DNA of 64,000 bases from Mycolicibacterium tusciae JS617 (GCF_000243415.2 NZ_KI912270.1:4979837-5043836), one strand, 5' to 3'; positions 1 to 8,644 are shown, counted from the stretch's first letter. Program-made: numbers and translations. The notes: generated from the letters alone by a model not told the origin.

Positions 1-669
1 GGTGCATTCCTCCTCCGGACGGCTCACGCTAACCCCGATAACCTCATACGGCGTCCGCAGCCAGCGGGCTCCCGCGACCAGGCCAGCCTGCGTGCCGCAG
101 GAGCCGGAGGCCAGCCACAGCTGGGCGGGAGCGAGGCAGGAGTCTACCAGTTGCCCGGCCAGTTCCAGGCTCGCCCGTAGGTAACCGGCCGAGCCCAGGG
201 CGGTCGCGCCCCCGCGGGGCAGGATGTACGGGCGGCGACCGGCCGCGCGCAGCTTCTCGGCGAGGGCCTCGATCCCGGCGTCAACCGAGGTGCGGTCGGG
301 TTCGCCGGTGTAGTGCACCTCGGCGCCGATCAGCTCGTCGAGCAGCAGGTTGCCGGTGGGCGACACGGGCGAGCCGTAGAACACCAGGTGCGGATCGAGC
401 CCGCAACGACGCGCGGCGAGCGCAGACAGCATCGCCCAGTTCGACTGCGGGCCCGCCCCGGTAACCAGGCAATCGCAGCCCTGGGCGAGAGCGTCGCCGA
501 TCAGGTATTCCAGGCCACGCACCTTGTTGCCGCCCAAGCCAAGCCCGGTGAGGTCGTCGCGCTTGAGCCACACCTCGACCCCGATGGCCTCGGACAACCG
601 GGGAGCGGGGTGCAATGGGGTGGGCAGGGTGGCCAGCGGGACGCGGGGCAGCCCCAACAGCCGGTTCAT
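1..669 (-). CDS. PLP-dependent D-cysteine desulfhydrase/ACC deaminase-family enzyme (partial)
   Basis: Read from the ATG at 669 leftward off the window edge; 223 codons are visible, so the C-terminus is missing. The N-terminal substrate loop and the motif LGLGGNKVRGLEYL are present; Lys49 in GGNKVR is the expected Schiff-base lysine of this fold-type II PLP family. The motif TGAGPQSNWAM (substrate-binding Ser/Asn) follows. Its ATG overlaps the TGA of the upstream lyase gene (ATGA), so the two are translationally coupled. In the bacterial coenzyme M pathway described for Xanthobacter a PLP enzyme of this superfamily does the thiolation step. Given the ComA-type and fumarase-type neighbours that role is my inference; a D-cysteine desulfhydrase or ACC deaminase is the alternative. 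Confidence 0.8.
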   Translation of the reverse strand, partial: MNRLLGLPRVPLATLPTPLHPAPRLSEAIGVEVWLKRDDLTGLGLGGNKVRGLEYLIGDALAQGCDCLVTGAGPQSNWAMLSALAARRCGLDPHLVFYGSPVSPTGNLLLDELIGAEVHYTGEPDRTSVDAGIEALAEKLRAAGRRPYILPRGGATALGSAGYLRASLELAGQLVDSCLAPAQLWLASGSCGTQAGLVAGARWLRTPYEVIGVSVSRPEEECT

Positions 670-2009
670 GGCTCATTCACCACGCGGTCCACAAAGGACG
701 GCGCTGCGCCCAGCGCCGCACGCGGGTCGAGACAGCGGTCGATGTCTTCGGTGGTGAGCTGGGCGGTGATCCGGTGATCGGCGAGCAACGCTGCGCGCAG
801 GTCGACGCCTCGCTGCCGTCCGGCGAGCGTGGCTTCGTATATCAGCTCGTGCGCGGTGTGCTTGCCGACCCGCTCGGCCAACGCGCGCATCAACGGTTCG
901 GACATCACGTAGCTGCCTCCTGCCTCGAGGTTCTGCCGCATCCGCTCGGGATCTGCCTCCAGGCCCTCCAGCAGGCGGCAGCCCATGGCCAGCGAGACAC
1001 CGCTGTACAGGCACGCCTCCGGCAGCACAATCCATTCAGTTTTCCAGGCCCGCCCGTCGCGTTCATGCTCGGCGACCATCCCCTCGACGGCCACCGTCGC
1101 GTTCGCCCGGACCAGGCGGGCCAGCGTGACCAGATGTTCGGATAGCTCCGGATTTCGTTTGTGCGGCATGGTGATGCTGCCGACCTGTCCCGGCATGAAC
1201 GCTTCGGACAACTCGCCGATCTCGGGGCGCTGCAGCTCGTAGACCTCCTGCCCGATCTTGGCCAGCGTCGCGGTGACCAGCGCGAGCAGGTTCACGAACT
1301 CGGCGATGCCGTCCCGCGCGGTGATCCAGGGCAGCTCGGGCTCGGCCAGGCCGACGTGCCGGGCGAAGGCCGCCAGCAGCGGCAGCGCGGCGTCGCCCCA
1401 GAACTCCATGGTGCCCAGTGCCCCGCCGAGCTGAACGATCTCCCAGCGGGGGCGGCCTTCGGCCAGCCGGGTGCGGTGGCGGCGCAGTTCCGCCGCCCAC
1501 ACCGCCGCCTTGAACCCGAGGGTGATCGGCAGGCCAGGCTGGCCGTGCGTGCGGCCGGGCATGAGCGTGTCGCGATGCCGCCGGGCGAGGTCGGTGGCGG
1601 CGGCCTCGGCGCGGGTCAGGTCTCGGTCCACAATGGACGCGACGTCGCGGATCACCAGTGCGGTCCAGGTGTCGGTGATGTCCTGCACCGTGGCGCCGTA
1701 GTACACCCACTCCCCCACGGAGTCCGGCAGCGCCCTGCGCAGGCGGCGGATCAGACCCAGGGTGGAGTGCCCGCACGCGCGCGTTTCGGCCCCGATTTCC
1801 GCCAGATCCAGCAAGTTCACGTCGGCGTGCTCGGCGATGACCTTGGCCGCATCGGCGGGCACCAGCCCGACTTCGGCCTGGGCGGCCGCCAGCGCGGCCA
1901 GAATGTCGAGCCAACGTTGCACGCGTGCTTCGTCGTCGAGCAGGGCGTGCAGTTCCGGCGTTCCCCACAGGTGGCCGTAGATGACAGAGTCGGCCAAGTG
2001 TGCACTCAT
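666..2009 (-). CDS. Aspartase/fumarase-superfamily lyase (candidate phosphosulfolactate phosphate-lyase)
   Basis: 447 aa from the ATG at 2009, which is preceded by GGAGGA. A longer open frame to 2141 has no ribosome site and overlaps the upstream gene. The superfamily signature GSITMPHKRNP is present (family GSSxMPxKxNP), as are the YYGATVQDITDT and GRTHGQPGLP blocks that carry the other active-site regions. The superfamily covers adenylosuccinate lyase, carboxymuconate cycloisomerase, aspartase and fumarase. In Xanthobacter a divergent member (XcbB1) eliminates phosphate from phosphosulfolactate to form sulfoacrylate during coenzyme M synthesis. The adjacent ComA-type gene makes that the favoured role here. 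Without that context, carboxymuconate cycloisomerase-like would be the default name. Confidence 0.85.
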   Translation of the reverse strand: MSAHLADSVIYGHLWGTPELHALLDDEARVQRWLDILAALAAAQAEVGLVPADAAKVIAEHADVNLLDLAEIGAETRACGHSTLGLIRRLRRALPDSVGEWVYYGATVQDITDTWTALVIRDVASIVDRDLTRAEAAATDLARRHRDTLMPGRTHGQPGLPITLGFKAAVWAAELRRHRTRLAEGRPRWEIVQLGGALGTMEFWGDAALPLLAAFARHVGLAEPELPWITARDGIAEFVNLLALVTATLAKIGQEVYELQRPEIGELSEAFMPGQVGSITMPHKRNPELSEHLVTLARLVRANATVAVEGMVAEHERDGRAWKTEWIVLPEACLYSGVSLAMGCRLLEGLEADPERMRQNLEAGGSYVMSEPLMRALAERVGKHTAHELIYEATLAGRQRGVDLRAALLADHRITAQLTTEDIDRCLDPRAALGAAPSFVDRVVNEP

Positions 2010-2022
2010 GGCAGTCCTCCGC

Positions 2023-2922
2023 TCAGCAGACGGCGAGCTGCTCGGGTGCGTCGACCCCGGTGAGCCGGCGCAGCGCGAGGCGGATCTCGTCCAGGTTGGA
2101 TCCCCACGGCACCACGGCGGACGCGGCCTCAAACTCCACACCCCGTTCCAGCAGGCAGCATTTGGCCAGCGTGGGGGTGGTCAGGTCGCGGGTCTTCCGG
2201 GGGCAGATGTCCACCCGGGGTGGTTCGTCGCCGTAGAAGTGCCTGTGGAACTGCACGGAACGTTCGCAGCCGACCATCAGCCAGTCCAGCCGCTGCGAAG
2301 GGCGGGTGTCCAGAAAGGCTAGCTCTCCGGCCACCTGGACGCCGGAGCCGCGGCACGGCAGCAGGTAGGCCTTTGCCGGGTGGCCGGCGGTGAGCTCCCG
2401 GATGTCCACCAGGTCCGGTACCAGGTCGATCGGCGGCAGGTCCTCGTCGAATGCCACCACCTGCTCGGCCATCGCGAACAGCTTCGGTGGCTCGGGCGGA
2501 ATCACCTCGGTGACCCGGATCCGCATCGGCGCGGGCTCCCAGATGAAGTTCACGTGCTCGTAGCGGCCCTGCACCACGTAGGCCCGCGCGTTCGGGGTGG
2601 CGTGGGCGAGGGCGGCGCGAGCCAGTGCGGTGGCGTTGCCGACGTCCGTCTCCGGCGAGCTGATCGAGACCACCTCGTCCGGGCCCGCCAGCACCCGTGC
2701 CTCGACGACGGGCGAGAACAGCGGCTCGGCCGACGCCTTGCGCACCGCCACCACCGCGGAGTCCTCGCCGTTGCGGAAGACCAGGTAGTCAGTGCGGCGG
2801 TACACCTCCCGGCCGAGCAGGAACGGCACCAGATCGGCCTCGGTGAGCGGCACGTCGGTTTCCTGCACCGACAAGCCGCGGTAGGGCCGCGTCATCGTGT
2901 TGGGTGCCGGGTCCGCAATCAT
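2023..2922 (-). CDS. Uncharacterised Cys-rich protein of the putative CoM operon
   Basis: 299 aa from the ATG at 2922, which overlaps the TGA of the upstream comA-like gene (ATGA); the open frame extends to 3054 but the overlap decides the start. I do not recognise the family. The C-terminal half has ordered cysteines and histidines: LLPCRGSG, VGCERSVQFHRHF, VDICPRK and AKCCLLE. This suggests a metal or Fe-S site or catalytic thiols. No signal peptide or membrane segment is evident. It lies between the sulfite-addition-type and lyase-type genes. By position it is the best candidate for the decarboxylation step (sulfoacrylate to sulfoacetaldehyde) of the bacterial CoM pathway, but that is inference from context only. 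Confidence 0.75.
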   Translation of the reverse strand: MIADPAPNTMTRPYRGLSVQETDVPLTEADLVPFLLGREVYRRTDYLVFRNGEDSAVVAVRKASAEPLFSPVVEARVLAGPDEVVSISSPETDVGNATALARAALAHATPNARAYVVQGRYEHVNFIWEPAPMRIRVTEVIPPEPPKLFAMAEQVVAFDEDLPPIDLVPDLVDIRELTAGHPAKAYLLPCRGSGVQVAGELAFLDTRPSQRLDWLMVGCERSVQFHRHFYGDEPPRVDICPRKTRDLTTPTLAKCCLLERGVEFEAASAVVPWGSNLDEIRLALRRLTGVDAPEQLAVC

Positions 2923-3455
2923 CGGGTGGCCCTCACGCGATCGACCACGGCGGTGTCCGCCCGCAGGCCTAGGCGCAGCGTCTCCAGGGGGATGACCTCG
3001 TCGGGTGGCACGTTGCCGAGGTTGACGTTGGCCCCGAACCGTTGTATCAGCCACGTCTGCTGGGCCTTGTGGGGTGCTTCGAAGATCACGCGCTCGAGCG
3101 GGAGCCGCGAGTCAATGGCGTCGACCAGATCGGTCCGCAGGCTTCCATCGCTGTGGTAGAGCCCCACGGTGCCGCTCTCCCTGCCCTCGACGACCACCCA
3201 GCGCGCCCCCGCGTCCAGGTCTGCCGCCATTTCGTCGACCCAGTCGGCTACCACTACCGGTACCTGGCTGTCCTTGGCGCCGGCCTCGGCGAGCACGACG
3301 AACCGCTCGGAGAGTGTGCGCACCAGGTCGGTCTTGCGCGCCGAGCTGATGGCCTGCAACCCGTTAGACACCTCAACCGCGGCGATCCCCGAGTCGGAGG
3401 CCCACTCCGCCAGCTCGTCGACGCGGTCCTGGGCTTCGGCTATCTCCAGACAGCT
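2919..3455 (-). pseudogene. comA: ComA-family phosphosulfolactate synthase, 5'-truncated
   Basis: The frame ending at 2919 carries the C-terminal two thirds of a ComA-type (2R)-phospho-3-sulfolactate synthase, which adds sulfite to phosphoenolpyruvate as the first step of coenzyme M synthesis. Conserved stretches are GIAAVEVSNGLQAI, WVVVEGRESGTVGLYHS, VIFEAPHKAQQTWLIQRFG, ANVNLGNVPPDEVIPLE and LRLGLRADT. Homology begins abruptly at CLEIAEAQDRVDELAEWA near 3450. The ~90 N-terminal residues, including the start of the TIM barrel, are replaced by antisense of an ATPase gene. The open frame continuing to 3674 is therefore an artefact. The promoter and start of the operon are gone, so the gene is very probably dead and the operon may be silent. 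Confidence 0.85.
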
Positions 3456-3459
3456 TTCC

Positions 3460-3817
3460 GATCGGGGTGCGCGCCCCGCCGGCCGTCGTGCTGGTCGGCC
3501 AACCCACCCTGCGACAACGCCTGCGCCTCGGCGTACTTGCCGCATTGGATCAGCGCATCGCGATGCGCTACTCCATCGCCGGGATGAGCGCCGCCGACAC
3601 CGCCGACTACATCCGCCATCACTGCAAAATCGCCGGCCGATCCGACACCCTGTTCTCCGACGACGCGATCGCACTGATCCACAACGCCTCCCGCGGCCAC
3701 CCCCGCGCAGTCAACAACCTCGCACTGCACGCGCTGACCGCCGCCTTCGCCGCCGATCACGCCATCGTCGACGAAAAGGCCGCCCGCATCGCAATCGGTG
3801 AAACCGCCGCAGACTGA
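3460..3817 (+). pseudogene. ExeA/TniB-like AAA ATPase, C-terminal fragment
   Basis: The translation reads VVLVGQPTLRQRLRLGV, followed by a lid region (ADTADYIRHHCKIAG) and SRGHPRAVNNLALHAL. This is the C-terminal part of ExeA-type AAA ATPases that accompany actinobacterial transposases. Walker A and B regions are missing because the 5' end abuts the truncated comA at about 3455-3465. It ends with TGA at 3817, followed by a strong hairpin terminator. It marks the left junction of the mobile-DNA region. Confidence 0.7.
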
Positions 3818-3855
3818 ACCATCAACCTGACGGGCACCCCGTCACCACGGCGACC

Positions 3856-3887
3856 ACGGCCCCGCTCACCACACCGAGCGGGGCCGT
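3856..3887 (+). terminator. Rho-independent-type hairpin after the ATPase fragment
   Basis: A perfect 12-bp stem (ACGGCCCCGCTC paired with GAGCGGGGCCGT) with an 8-nt loop lies 39 bp after the ATPase stop codon and is followed by TTCTC. Mycobacterial terminators often lack a long U tract, so this is plausible. Confidence 0.7.
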
Positions 3888-3984
3888 TCTCACATCCCGA
3901 TACTCATCAACCCCAATGACGTCACCATCGTCATCGTCAGCGACGGGCAACAGATGGCCTGCACAGGGGCACCCGCACCGGCAC

Positions 3985-4729
3985 CCCACAAGGTGGAATT
4001 CTTTCACCGCTGCTGGCCAACATCGCCTTGTCCGTGCTGGACGAGCACTTCACCACAAAGTGGGAAGCGCTCGGGCCGGAATGGACCCGCGCCAAGCATC
4101 TGCGGGCCGGGGGCGCAGCGATGAAGCTCATCCGCTATGCCGATGACTTCGTCGTTCTCGTCCGCGGACCCCGCGAAGGTGCCGAAGCGTTGTTCGGTGA
4201 AGTGGCCACAGTGCTGGCTCCGATGGGTTTGCGCCTGTCGGAGGAAAAGACCCACCTGACCCATATCGATGATGGGTTCGACTTCCTGGGATGGCGCATC
4301 CAGCGCCGAACCTGGCAAGGACGCGGCGGGACCAAGAGAACGGTCTACACCTACCCCTCGAAGAGATCTCTTGCTTCGGTCAAGGAAAAGATCCGTGTCT
4401 TGACCCGCCGGAACGCTCATCGCACGCTCGCAGACCTGCTGCGTCGGCTCAACCCGGCCATCAGAGGCTGGTGCACGTACTTCCAGCATGGGGTGTCCAA
4501 GCGAACCTTCTCTTACGTCGATCACTTCGCCTTCTGGCGCATCGTCGGCTGGCTGAAGAAACGCCACCCCAAACTCAACGTGCACACCGTGATCCGCCGT
4601 TATCTGCCCGGGTGGCACATCGCGGCCGACGGTATCGAGTTCTTCCGCGCACCCACGGTCCCCGTGACCCGGTATCGCTACCGAGGAACCCGCATCCCGA
4701 ATCCATGGACGAGCATCCCACCGGCATAA
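3985..4729 (+). pseudogene. ltrA: Group II intron reverse transcriptase/maturase, 5'-truncated
   Basis: The frame opens with GTPQGGILSPLLANIALSVL (RT block 4) and contains the catalytic IRYADDFVVLV motif. Next come SEEKTHLTHIDDGFDFLGW (RT block 7), a maturase X domain with LLRRLNPAIRGWCTYFQHG, and a basic C-terminus ending at 4729. The fingers region and the intron 5' RNA domains are absent, so the copy cannot splice or move by itself. The nearest ATG at 4028 is internal. It is followed directly by the intron's 3' RNA domains. Confidence 0.85.
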
Positions 4730-4737
4730 ATCAATTG

Positions 4738-4840
4738 GAGAGCCGGATGCTCAGGAATGGGCACGTCCGGTTCGGAGGGCGGGCCGGGGAAACCCACCAG
4801 CTGCAAAGCTGGCAGGGCGCCCCGGTCCGACCCCTACACC
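4738..4840 (+). ncRNA. Group II intron domains V-VI (3' end)
   Basis: Nine bases after the maturase stop lies GAGAGCCGGATGC ... GCACGTCCGGTTCGG (4738-4775). This is the highly conserved domain V hairpin of bacterial group II introns. A second stem around CACCAGCTGCAAAGCTGG fits domain VI. Downstream sequence at once reads as an IS3 transposase, so the intron had inserted into that gene; the exact 3' splice point (about 4830-4840) is uncertain. Confidence 0.7.
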
Positions 4841-5029
4841 TACTGCCGGACCCGCGCCGGCTGGGCCTACACGGCGTTCGTCACCGATGTTTATGCCCGC
4901 AAGATCGTGGGCTGGAAGGTGGCCACCGAGATGACCCAAAAGCTGGTAACCGATGCGATCAACCATGCTATCGACACCAGAAAGCGTTCGGGTGCAACAT
5001 CTTTGGAGTCACTCATCCATCACAGCGAT
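4841..5029 (+). pseudogene. IS3-family transposase (orfB) fragment, part 1
   Basis: The frame reads TYCRTRAGWAYTAFVTDVYA, then RKIVGWKVATEMTQKLVTDA and ends ...LESLIHHSD. This is the DDE integrase core of an IS3/IS150-type OrfB up to the second catalytic Asp (HHSD). The 5' part was replaced by the group II intron remnant. The remainder of the same frame resumes at 8480 after the RIT element. Confidence 0.85.
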
Positions 5030-5117
5030 TATGCCGAGGTTCTCGTTAAGCCGAGGATCTGCGGAGATGTCCTGCGCTCGTGGGAGTTGCTGGCGGATTT
5101 CTCGGCTTGACGTTTCG
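5030..5117 (+). repeat. RIT left terminal inverted repeat
   Basis: Begins TATGCCGAGG and ends TCTCGGCTTGACGTTTCG. It matches the reverse complement of 8358-8445 over its whole length with about a dozen mismatches. Each arm itself contains sub-motifs in both orientations (CGTTAAGCCGAGGATCTGCG and TTCTCGGCTTGACG), likely recombinase binding sites. Confidence 0.9.
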
Positions 5118-5167
5118 GATGGTGGTTAGCGTCCGTCGTATCTCTACGTCTGTGGAAGGAGACGGTG

Positions 5168-6367
5168 ATGGATACGACGGTCAGTGGGATCGGCGCGGTA
5201 GTGGTTTCGGAGTTGCGCACGGCCGGTTACATGGAATCGACGGTTGGTCAGTACGCGAAGACGATCAAGGCGCTCACTGAGTTCGCTTCGGGGCGTGAGT
5301 ATTCCACTGGTTTGGGTGCGGAGTTCGCCTCGATGACGACCAGTGCGCGGACGGGTCGGTTCAGCCCGGCGCGCCGGTTCGATTACCGGCGTCTGGTCGC
5401 AGTGTTCGACTCGTATGTGCAGACCGGCCGGGTGGACCTGTCGGTTCGTGGCCGCGGCGGCGGAGGTCCTCGGCCCGAGGGCAGCGACTTCGTTGAGCTG
5501 GATGCGGCCTGGGAGGCCGAGATGGGCCGCCGCGGTCTGGCACCGGCGACCCGCGAGGCCTATGGAAGGGTCGCGCGCAGCTACCTGGTGTTCCTGGAAG
5601 GACGCGGGATCGCAGCGCTTGACCGGGCCGATAGCGGCAGTGTCCTGGCGTTCTTGGAATCCCTGCTGGATCGGTGGGCCAAATCGTCGCTGTTTTGGGT
5701 GGCGTCGAACTTTCGCCCGTTCCTGAAGTTCACCGGCCGCACCGATCTGGTCAACGCACTGAATCTGGCTGGCATCAAACGCTTTCACGCGATAGCCCCC
5801 GTCCTCGGCGATGGCGACGAGCAACGGGTTGTTCGCGCTTGTGCGTCGGGGGTCGTCAGCGCGCGCGACGCCGCGATCACCTTGCTCGCACTATCGACGG
5901 GATTGAGGGCCTGTGACATCGTCGCTTTGCGGGTCGGTGATGTCGACTGGCGCGGGCACACGATCGGCCTCGTGCAGCAGAAGACGGGCAACCCACTGAC
6001 GCTGCCGCTGCCGGCGCTGCTGCTGAGCAAGCTGGCCGCCTATGTGCTCGGCGAGCGACCCGCCTCCGGCGATGATCACCTATTCCTGCGTTCGGTAGCC
6101 CCACACACCCGGCTGGGCGATCACGCGACGGTGCACCGGGTGACCGTTGAGACATTCCGGAAAGCCGGAGTGACCGACGTGAAGGCGGGGACCCGCTTGC
6201 TGCGCCACAATGCCGCATCGCGGCTGCTGGCCGCAGCGGTCCCGCTGCCGACGATCGCGGCAGTGCTCGGCCACGCCAGCGAAGAATCGACGAACCTCTA
6301 CATGAGCGTCGACCGGCTACGTCTGCTCGGCTGCGTCCTGCCGGTCCCCGAAAGCGTGCAGTCATGA
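5168..6367 (+). CDS. RIT tyrosine recombinase A
   Basis: 399 aa from ATG 5168, with AAGGAGAC just upstream; a GTG at 5165 is an alternative. It has an N-terminal SAM-like core-binding region and a C-terminal catalytic domain with Arg in LLALSTGLRACDIVALRVGD. RLLRHNAASRLL and VLGHASEESTNLYMSVD carry the second Arg box, the HxxH-like region and the nucleophilic Tyr. It is the first gene of a translationally coupled trio; its TGA overlaps the next ATG (ATGA at 6364). RIT recombinases are thought to act together in integration and excision, though their individual roles are not defined. Confidence 0.9.
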   Translation: MDTTVSGIGAVVVSELRTAGYMESTVGQYAKTIKALTEFASGREYSTGLGAEFASMTTSARTGRFSPARRFDYRRLVAVFDSYVQTGRVDLSVRGRGGGGPRPEGSDFVELDAAWEAEMGRRGLAPATREAYGRVARSYLVFLEGRGIAALDRADSGSVLAFLESLLDRWAKSSLFWVASNFRPFLKFTGRTDLVNALNLAGIKRFHAIAPVLGDGDEQRVVRACASGVVSARDAAITLLALSTGLRACDIVALRVGDVDWRGHTIGLVQQKTGNPLTLPLPALLLSKLAAYVLGERPASGDDHLFLRSVAPHTRLGDHATVHRVTVETFRKAGVTDVKAGTRLLRHNAASRLLAAAVPLPTIAAVLGHASEESTNLYMSVDRLRLLGCVLPVPESVQS

Positions 6368-7314
6368 GCGGCCACGGCTTCACCAGCGCGTTCGTTGCCG
6401 AGCTGGACGCCTATCTGGGGTTCAAGGCGAACATGGGATTCACTGGCGCCTCCCGCATCTGGTACCTGAAACAGTTCGACGCCTACTGCGCCGAGCACGG
6501 CCGCACGGTGTTCGACAAGGACACCGTCGAAGGCTGGGTCGGTGTTCAGCTGCAACGTTCGGGCCGCCATCGGTCCTGGATGTCCTATATCCGTGACGTC
6601 GGCCGCTGGATGACGATGAACGGGATCCCCGACGCCTATGTGCTCTCTGATCGGTGGAAAGCCCCAATCGTTGCCGCGCATCCCTATCTGTTGTCCCGGC
6701 GTGAGATCGAGTTGTTCTTCGCTGCCGCCGCACAAATTCAGACGCCATGCCCGTGGCGATGGCAGGCAGTCGCGTTCTTCACCCTGATGCACTCGTGCGG
6801 ACTGCGGACCGGCGAAACACGTGCCCTGCAGACCGGCCAGGTCGACCTCGATGCCGGGCACATCGACATCATCTGGTCCAAAGGCCATCACAGCCGCAGG
6901 CTGCCGCTGACCGATCAGGTCATCGAGATCCTCGACACGTGCGACAGGACCTCGCGAGCGCATTTCGCCTCGCGCCGCACGTTTTTCGTCTCCGCTACCG
7001 GCAACCAGGTCAGCAGAGCGACAGTCGGGAGGATGTTCGGCCGTATCTGGGACCAGGCCGGGCTGCCTCGGCCGGTCGCCGGTCAACAGCCACGGCCCTA
7101 CGATTTCCGGCATCACTTCGCCTACGCCAACATCGAACGATGGATGACCGCCGGCGACGACGTTGCCGCGATGCTGCCCTATCTGTCTCGCTACATGGGC
7201 CACGCGACCTTTGAGAGCACGTACTACTACGTGCACACCTCGCCCGATTTCATGGCCACTTATGCCGACATCACCCGGGGACGCCAGTCCCTACTACCGC
7301 AGGTGGGATTCTGA
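6364..7314 (+). CDS. RIT tyrosine recombinase B
   Basis: 316 aa. It is a tyrosine recombinase with catalytic boxes [15 protein letters not shown] (first Arg), [14 protein letters not shown] (HxxR region) and [19 protein letters not shown] (His and Tyr). Its start overlaps the stop of recombinase A by 4 nt, and its own TGA shares one base with the ATG of recombinase C, so expression is coupled. A Cys/His-poor sequence with no membrane segment fits a cytoplasmic DNA-binding enzyme. Confidence 0.9.
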   Translation: MSGHGFTSAFVAELDAYLGFKANMGFTGASRIWYLKQFDAYCAEHGRTVFDKDTVEGWVGVQLQRSGRHRSWMSYIRDVGRWMTMNGIPDAYVLSDRWKAPIVAAHPYLLSRREIELFFAAAAQIQTPCPWRWQAVAFFTLMHSCGLRTGETRALQTGQVDLDAGHIDIIWSKGHHSRRLPLTDQVIEILDTCDRTSRAHFASRRTFFVSATGNQVSRATVGRMFGRIWDQAGLPRPVAGQQPRPYDFRHHFAYANIERWMTAGDDVAAMLPYLSRYMGHATFESTYYYVHTSPDFMATYADITRGRQSLLPQVGF

Positions 7315-8354
7315 TGAGACGCGACCCGCATACCGGCGCACCGGACTTCTTCGGGTTCGCCCGTGATTTTCTGCACGCCTACATGCCCAAGACCAGAGGG
7401 CTATCGCCGAAAACGATTGAGGCCTACCGGATCAGCCTGGAGTGCTTCCTGGACTACCTCGCCGAGGCCGAACACATCGGACGTGAGCACGTCAGCTTCG
7501 ATCACTTCGAACGTCAGCACCTCAAAGGATGGCTGACCTGGATGACCGATCAGCGGCACTACACGCCCAAGACGGTCACGTTGCGGCTCAGCGCCGTCAA
7601 AGCGTTCCTGACCTATGCGGCCTACGAAGACCTCACGCTCGTCGCGCTCAGCCAATCAGCCAAAGCACTCAAAGCGCCGACCGGCCCCCGCAGGCCCATC
7701 GACTACCTCACCGAGGCTCAAACGCGTGCGATCCTTGCCGCGTTCACCGGGCAGACAGCGAAATCGCGCAGGAACCGGATGCTGCTGATCCTGCTCTACG
7801 ACACCGCCGCCCGCGTGGGTGAGATCACCAGCCTGACCCTGCAGGATCTTCACCTGACCGAGCCCGGGCACATTCTGCTTACCGGCAAGGGCAACAAGAC
7901 CCGCGTCGTGCCGCTCACCGAGAAGACCGTCGAGCACCTGCGCGTCTACCTCGACGAGTTCCACCCGAACATCACCAAACTCCCTGCGACCAGCCCGTTG
8001 TTTTACAGTCTGCACCGTGGGCGACCTGCCGAACTGTCCGCTGACACGGTCGCCGCCGTGCTCAAGCAAGCCGCCGAATCCGCACGTGCTCAATGCCCTT
8101 CGATCCCACCGAACATCCACTGCCACCTGCTGCGCAAGACCAAAGCGATGGACCTCTACCAGCAGGGGATTCCGCTACCGATCATCATGCGTCTCCTCGG
8201 CCACGAAAACGCTTCCACCACAGCAGCATTCTATGCCTTTGCAACTCTGGATATGATGCGGCAAGCGATCAACGCTGCCACCCCCGCGATCGACGCCCCG
8301 GCCGTCGAGCCGCTCACCGAAGGCCAACTCCAAACGCTCTACAGTCTGCGATAG
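7314..8354 (+). CDS. RIT tyrosine recombinase C
   Basis: 346 aa, the most canonical XerC/D-like member of the trio. The N-terminal SAM-like domain ([21 protein letters not shown]) precedes catalytic boxes [36 protein letters not shown] and [20 protein letters not shown] with the Tyr nucleophile. It ends four bases before the right inverted repeat. It is the last gene of the trio. Confidence 0.9.
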   Translation: MRRDPHTGAPDFFGFARDFLHAYMPKTRGLSPKTIEAYRISLECFLDYLAEAEHIGREHVSFDHFERQHLKGWLTWMTDQRHYTPKTVTLRLSAVKAFLTYAAYEDLTLVALSQSAKALKAPTGPRRPIDYLTEAQTRAILAAFTGQTAKSRRNRMLLILLYDTAARVGEITSLTLQDLHLTEPGHILLTGKGNKTRVVPLTEKTVEHLRVYLDEFHPNITKLPATSPLFYSLHRGRPAELSADTVAAVLKQAAESARAQCPSIPPNIHCHLLRKTKAMDLYQQGIPLPIIMRLLGHENASTTAAFYAFATLDMMRQAINAATPAIDAPAVEPLTEGQLQTLYSLR

Positions 8355-8357
8355 CCG

Positions 8358-8445
8358 CGAAACGTTAAGCCGAGAAATCCACCAGGACCGCCGACGAGCG
8401 CAGGCCATCCCCGCAGATCCTCGGCTTAACGCAGACCTCGGCATA
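8358..8445 (-). repeat. RIT right terminal inverted repeat
   Basis: Reverse complement of the left terminal repeat, including GTTAAGCCGAGAAATCC at the inner end and CCTCGGCATA at the outer end. Match extends a further four bases (ATCG) towards the outside. Confidence 0.9.
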
Positions 8446-8448
8446 ATC

Positions 8449-8476
8449 GGAATTAAGCCGGATTCGGCTTAATTCC
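8449..8476. repeat. 28-bp palindrome between RIT right repeat and IS3 sequence
   Basis: GGAATTAAGCCG and CGGCTTAATTCC flank a GATT spacer: 12-bp perfect arms. There is no counterpart at the left end, so the RIT right end carries an extra ~30 bp. It shares the TTAAGCCG core of the terminal repeats. Confidence 0.8.
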
Positions 8477-8479
8477 GAC

Positions 8480-8644
8480 GCGGGCTCGCAATACACCGCG
8501 GTCGCGTTCACCGGACGTCTGGCCGCTGAAGGGATCGTGCCATCAGTGGGTTCGGTGGGCGATAGTTTCGATAACGCTGTGGCCGAATCGGTGAACAGCA
8601 GCTACAAGACCGAACTCATCGACCGCCAGCCGTGCCGGTTGTAG
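8480..8644 (+). pseudogene. IS3-family transposase (orfB) fragment, part 2
   Basis: Continues the 4841-5029 frame: AGSQYTAVAFTGRLAAEGIV, then PSVGSVGDSFDNAVAESV with the catalytic Glu, then YKTELIDRQPCRL and a stop. The normal C-terminus of the family (about 60 residues) is missing. Immediately downstream, on the opposite strand, 8625-8694 encodes TELSLGTAEWVAFYNR, which resembles that missing C-terminus, so a local inversion or a second IS copy has scrambled the end. Confidence 0.75.

Larger units (their letters stand above)
5030..8479 (+). mobile_element. Recombinase-in-trio (RIT) element
   Basis: Three consecutive overlapping tyrosine-recombinase genes lie between ~88-bp inverted terminal repeats (5030-5117 and 8358-8445). 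This is the defining layout of RIT elements. The element interrupts the IS3 orfB exactly between the HHSD codons and the codons for AGSQYTAVAF. A 3-bp match CGA lies at both junctions (5026-5028, 8476-8478). All three genes are uninterrupted, so the element could still be active. Confidence 0.9.

Noticed and set aside
313..1145. Long plus-strand open frames over the left operon
   Set aside because: They are antisense shadows of high-GC genes, without ribosome sites or family similarity; the minus-strand frames carry the conserved motifs.
5165..8354. Integrated phage
   Set aside because: Three coupled tyrosine recombinases with long inverted repeats define a RIT element; no phage structural or packaging genes occur in the window.
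8358..8479. tRNA or structured RNA gene suggested by strong hairpins
   Set aside because: The hairpins are parts of the RIT terminal repeat and the adjoining palindrome; no cloverleaf or anticodon arm fits.
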